From Ophiosphaerella korrae (taxonomy: Eukaryota; Ascomycota; Dothideomycetes; Pleosporales; Phaeosphaeriaceae), in the NCBI GenBank assembly GCA_028456385.1, contig JALNQF010000968.1, forward strand, positions 1 through 10,118: a stretch of 10,118 bases of DNA, given 5' to 3'. The first letter of the stretch is position 1. Each line of letters opens with the position of its first letter. The position numbers and the translations under genes were made by a program. Positions 7,632 through 10,118 of this stretch are shown here, piece by piece. Below the pieces are notes generated by a model, which saw only the letters and a list, made by a program, of their open reading frames with translations, did not search any database and had not been told where the DNA came from.

Positions 7632-8660
7632 ACTCTAGTATTATAACTTGTATATAGCTAGCTACTTTAGTATATATAGAATACTTAAGCTAATTATAAG
7701 ATACTATTACTAGTTATTAATAGAGTAAGACGTTTAGAAATACGTAAAGACTTACGTAATATACTAGTAAAGTAAAGCGCTAAAGTATAAGTAGTATAAG
7801 AAAATATCTCCTTTACTAATTCTAAGTAATATCTTTAAAGAAGTCTCTTTAGACTTTATTATAGGCCTCTTACTTTTAAAAAATAGCTTAGAGTACGTAT
7901 ATAATATAATACTAGTAATAGTAGACTACTTATCTAAGATAGCTATCTATATTCTAGTACTTAAAAAGTAAGACGTGTAATAGTTTATAGAAGTATACTT
8001 TAATAATATTATCTTAAACTATAAAATATAGAAAGGTATTATATTAGACTAAGAGTTAATCTTTACCTTAAAATTTTAGGTAGAAATATACTACTAACTA
8101 TAAGTAAAGCGTAGGCTAAGTATAGCTTTCTACCTATAAACTAATAAGTAAACTAAATAATAAAATTAGATTCTAGAATAGTATTTAAGAATCTTTATAA
8201 TAAAGAATTAAGATAATTATGTTACTTTACTAAAAATAGTACAATTTGTATATAATAACTTAATTTATAAAGAAATAAAGATAACGCCCTTTTATACTAT
8301 ACTAGGTAAATACCTAATTTTTATATACTTACTTAAGGATAGTAAGCTAAAAAGAGAGGTACTAGATACTATTTAAAAAGTAAAACGTATATATAGTATA
8401 TAAGTAACACTTATAGAGTTTTTATAAAAAGTATAAGTATCTTAAGTATAGTACTATAATAATAAATATAAACTAGAAGTCTTTAGAAAAAGAGAGCTAG
8501 TTCTACTAAGTATAAAAAACTTAAGATTTACTTACTAACTATATAAGAAGCTATTAAATAAGTTTATTAGACTATTTTAAGTATAAGACGTAGTAAGAAT
8601 ATAGGTATACTACTTATTACTACTACTTTATAATAGTATAATCTAACTTTTAGCTTTATA
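7632..8660 (+). pseudogene. Element 2 pol, downstream part: integrase zinc finger, catalytic core and C-terminus
   Basis: Codons starting at 1 modulo 3 read on from 622-629. The His-His pair of the zinc finger is Tyr-Tyr (7639, 7642), and the Cys pair is Tyr (7753, 7762). The core reads SLDFI with the first catalytic Asp at 7852, ILVIVDYLSK near 7910-7940, then ILDQELIF with Asp at 8047; the expected Glu 36 codons later is AAA (Lys, 8155). The downstream NQILEQYLR and FVYNN traces are clear. NKFIRLFQV near 8550-8580 fits the GPY/F module. Stops are TAA/TAG. After about 8650 resemblance is lost, and no chromodomain is visible. This is a different lineage from element 1, since protein sequences diverge widely outside the motifs. 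Confidence 0.9.
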
Positions 8661-8787
8661 GCTAGGTATCTATATATATAAAAAATAAATAATTATACAA
8701 TAAACTATTTCTTTTCTACTTATTAGATAAGCCTAAACTACTCTCTACTTATATTTTACTTACTTTTTAAAGGTAGAACGTCTTAAC

Positions 8788-8892
8788 TCTCTACTTTATC
8801 TTCTTCTTTTTTTTCTTCTTTTTTTTTTTACTTCTTCTTCTTTTACCTCTTCTTCTTTACTACTATCTTTATTATTATCTTCTTTATTATTA
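8788..8892. repeat. Pyrimidine-rich low-complexity tract
   Basis: The + strand is a run of CTT/TTC/TTT repeats with TTA and CTA interruptions. On the minus strand one frame reads as Glu- and Lys-rich residues (for example KEEEV repeated), on the plus strand as Ser/Phe or Leu. It may be a decayed acidic or low-complexity coding tail, or just a microsatellite. C and T runs lack CA, so RIP leaves them standing. Confidence 0.6.
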
Positions 8893-9101
8893 ACTTATTC
8901 TATAAAAACGTAGCTATAGTAAGCTTAAAAAGTAGTTAGTATACGCTATATAAGTATAGTATAAGTAAATATATAATATAGTAAAGGTAGCCTAAAATCT
9001 ATATTAATACTCTAACTAAACCTTACTACTAAGCTATAAGGCTATACTATTTAGTTAAAATAAGCTCTAAAAATTAAAGTATAGTTATAAGTATTTAAGT
9101 A

Positions 9102-9121
9102 AGTACTCTTAAGAGAGTACT
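9102..9121. repeat. Short inverted repeat
   Basis: AGTACTCT at 9102-9109 pairs with AGAGTACT at 9114-9121 around a 4-base loop. It is more G+C-containing than typical chance A/T palindromes here. Function unknown. Confidence 0.4.
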
Positions 9122-9165
9122 ACTATAAGTAGTAAAGCGCCTATAGTTTAATAGCTCTAAGTTAA

Positions 9166-9210
9166 AGGTACGCTAGGTATAAGTAAGCTTAACGCTAGTA
9201 TAGCGTACCT
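9166..9210. repeat. 10-bp inverted repeat flanked by a direct repeat
   Basis: AGGTACGCTA at 9166-9175 is the reverse complement of TAGCGTACCT at 9201-9210. CTCTAAGTTA occurs just before the left arm (9154-9163) and again over the right end (9209-9218). Inside, CGCTA-GTA-TAGCG forms a second hairpin. It could be a small insertion footprint or transcript structure; function unknown. Confidence 0.45.
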
Positions 9211-9900
9211 CTAAGTTAGTTTTAAGAGTAGTAGTATTAGATATAGTAGTATTATACGTATTATAAAGCTTATAAAGAGAGTTAACACGCCTATTAAGTA
9301 TAAGAAGTACTTATTTATATTAGTTAAAGTGTATACAAAAAGTATATCTCTAAAATAGTTACTAAGGCGTAGCTACTACAAATACTAATAGAATAATACT
9401 AGTAATAACGCTCTTCTAGCTTATTATATATCTCCTCCTAGTTAATAATACTTTAAGTATAGCGTAGGTAAGTAGTATACAAAGTGTTATAATTAGCACG
9501 CTTAGTATCTACGCTCTACTTAAAAGGTAGAGCTTAATAGATATTACTTTTTTTAATAAATTTTAGGTAAGGATAGTAAACTATAGTAATAATTACTAAA
9601 CGTATACTATATATACGTTAAGTATATACTATAGTAGATAAGAGGATAAGTAAAATAATTATAAAAGAAAAAATATTGTTTATATAGAGTTTACTAAAAG
9701 TAAACGTAATTATATAAGTAATAATCTTTTACTTATTATTAAAATATAAATAGAATATTATATATAAGTATAATAATAATAATACGCCTAATATGTAGGT
9801 ATAACGCGTAAGGTATATAAATACTCTTTTCTCTATTTTCCTAAAAGTTTAGGGTTTTTATTAAGGTTATACTTTAAAGAGCTAGTAAAGATACTAGCTA

Positions 9901-9913
9901 GAAGGGGAGGCTT
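9901..9913 (+). promoter_or_regulatory. Possible polypurine tract of element 2
   Basis: GAAGGGGAGG at 9901-9910 is the only G-run of this kind in the right flank and resembles the tract before the 3' LTR of element 1. It is followed within a few bases by TATAATAAGGG, which may be a decayed TGTAATAAGGG LTR start. The element 2 LTR pair is not in the window, so this cannot be confirmed. Confidence 0.35.
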
Positions 9914-10118
9914 TATAATAAGGGTTCGTTAAATACTTAAGACTTTTATAAACTCTAGTATAAGTTAGAGGTAAGGCTAATATACTAAAGATTATAATAT
10001 TATATAGTTATAATCTAAAGTAGGGCTAGTATACTATATAAGCGTATAAAAGGCTTAATACTTATAAAGAGAGTAAAGTAAGTATTATTCTCTCTTAGAT
10101 ACTAGTAGTACTATTAAA
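9914..10118 (+). repeat. Possible 3' LTR of element 2 (partial, runs off window)
   Basis: Sequence after the purine run has promoter-like features: TATATAAGCG at about 10035 and TATAAAAGG at 10046-10054. Such paired TATA motifs fit an LTR promoter at the expected place, downstream of element 2 pol. No second copy is available for comparison, and the right end lies beyond the window. Confidence 0.35.

Larger units (their letters stand above)
8893..9900. other. Unassigned A/T-rich sequence of element 2 or beyond
   Basis: About 1 kb without a recognisable gene. Minus-strand frames from about 9500 to 8830 show stretches that look coding-like once stops are read as Gln or Trp, for example NQEEIYNKLEERYYQYYS near 9400-9460, but no family is recognised and competing frames are about as open. 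It contains two short hairpins (9102-9121 and 9166-9210) and an A/T palindrome at 9600-9618. I see no tRNA, rRNA or intact ORF. Confidence 0.4.
91..10118 (+). mobile_element. Element 2: degenerate Ty3/Gypsy retrotransposon hosting element 1 (partial)
   Basis: The flanks of element 1 belong to one older Ty3/Gypsy element. Its pol frame runs 91-629, is interrupted at 630-7626, and continues from 7632 in phase. The 5' LTR, gag, protease and most of reverse transcriptase are not present: the left side is replaced at base 90 by a fragment of another element. The right side runs through integrase to about 8650, then non-coding or unassigned sequence, and perhaps a polypurine tract and 3' LTR at about 9901-10118. 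The right boundary is uncertain, so the end coordinate is simply the window edge. It shows the same CA/TG-poor composition as element 1. Confidence 0.65.

Noticed and set aside
9600..9618. A/T palindrome ACGTATA-CTATA-TATACGT and surrounding TA-rich inverted repeats
   Set aside because: In DNA this rich in TA, such palindromes are expected by chance; no second copy was seen.
1..10118. A functional, undescribed gene system such as a defence or biosynthetic cluster
   Set aside because: Every readable coding region belongs to RIP-inactivated Ty3/Gypsy elements, and no intact open frame longer than about 80 codons was seen.

Overview
The window looks like transposon-derived heterochromatin of a filamentous ascomycete that has been saturated by repeat-induced point mutation (RIP). 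The DNA is very A+T-rich and dominated by TA. CA and TG are scarce: the first 296 bases contain neither. No intact protein gene and no host gene were found. What remains readable is the ghost of two Ty3/Gypsy LTR retrotransposons on the + strand, followed by reading through TAA/TAG stops. The species cannot be named from this window.

Layout. Bases 1-90 are a truncated relative of the Gag-protease linker of the main element. Bases 91-629 hold the end of RNase H, a linker and the start of the integrase zinc-binding domain of 'element 2'. At 630-7626 sits a complete but dead 7.0-kb chromovirus, 'element 1'. It has two LTRs of identical length (446 bp), a target-site duplication (ATTCT/ATTTT), a polypurine tract, and one uninterrupted frame (positions divisible by 3) carrying Gag with two zinc knuckles, a long linker, protease, reverse transcriptase, RNase H, integrase and a C-terminal chromodomain. 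Element 2 resumes at 7632 in exactly the codon phase it left, with integrase zinc-finger remainder, catalytic core and a GPY/F-like end to about 8650. It is followed by a pyrimidine-rich tract, about 1 kb of unassigned sequence, and a possible polypurine tract and LTR running off the right edge.

How it fits together. Element 1 inserted into the integrase gene of element 2, and both were then mutated by C-to-T and G-to-A changes. Gln and Trp codons became stops, zinc-binding Cys and His became Tyr, and catalytic Asp, Gly and Glu were replaced. The integrase of element 1 also lacks the segment holding its first catalytic Asp. No functional new system was found. The value of the window lies in how clearly it records a nested insertion and transition-only decay.
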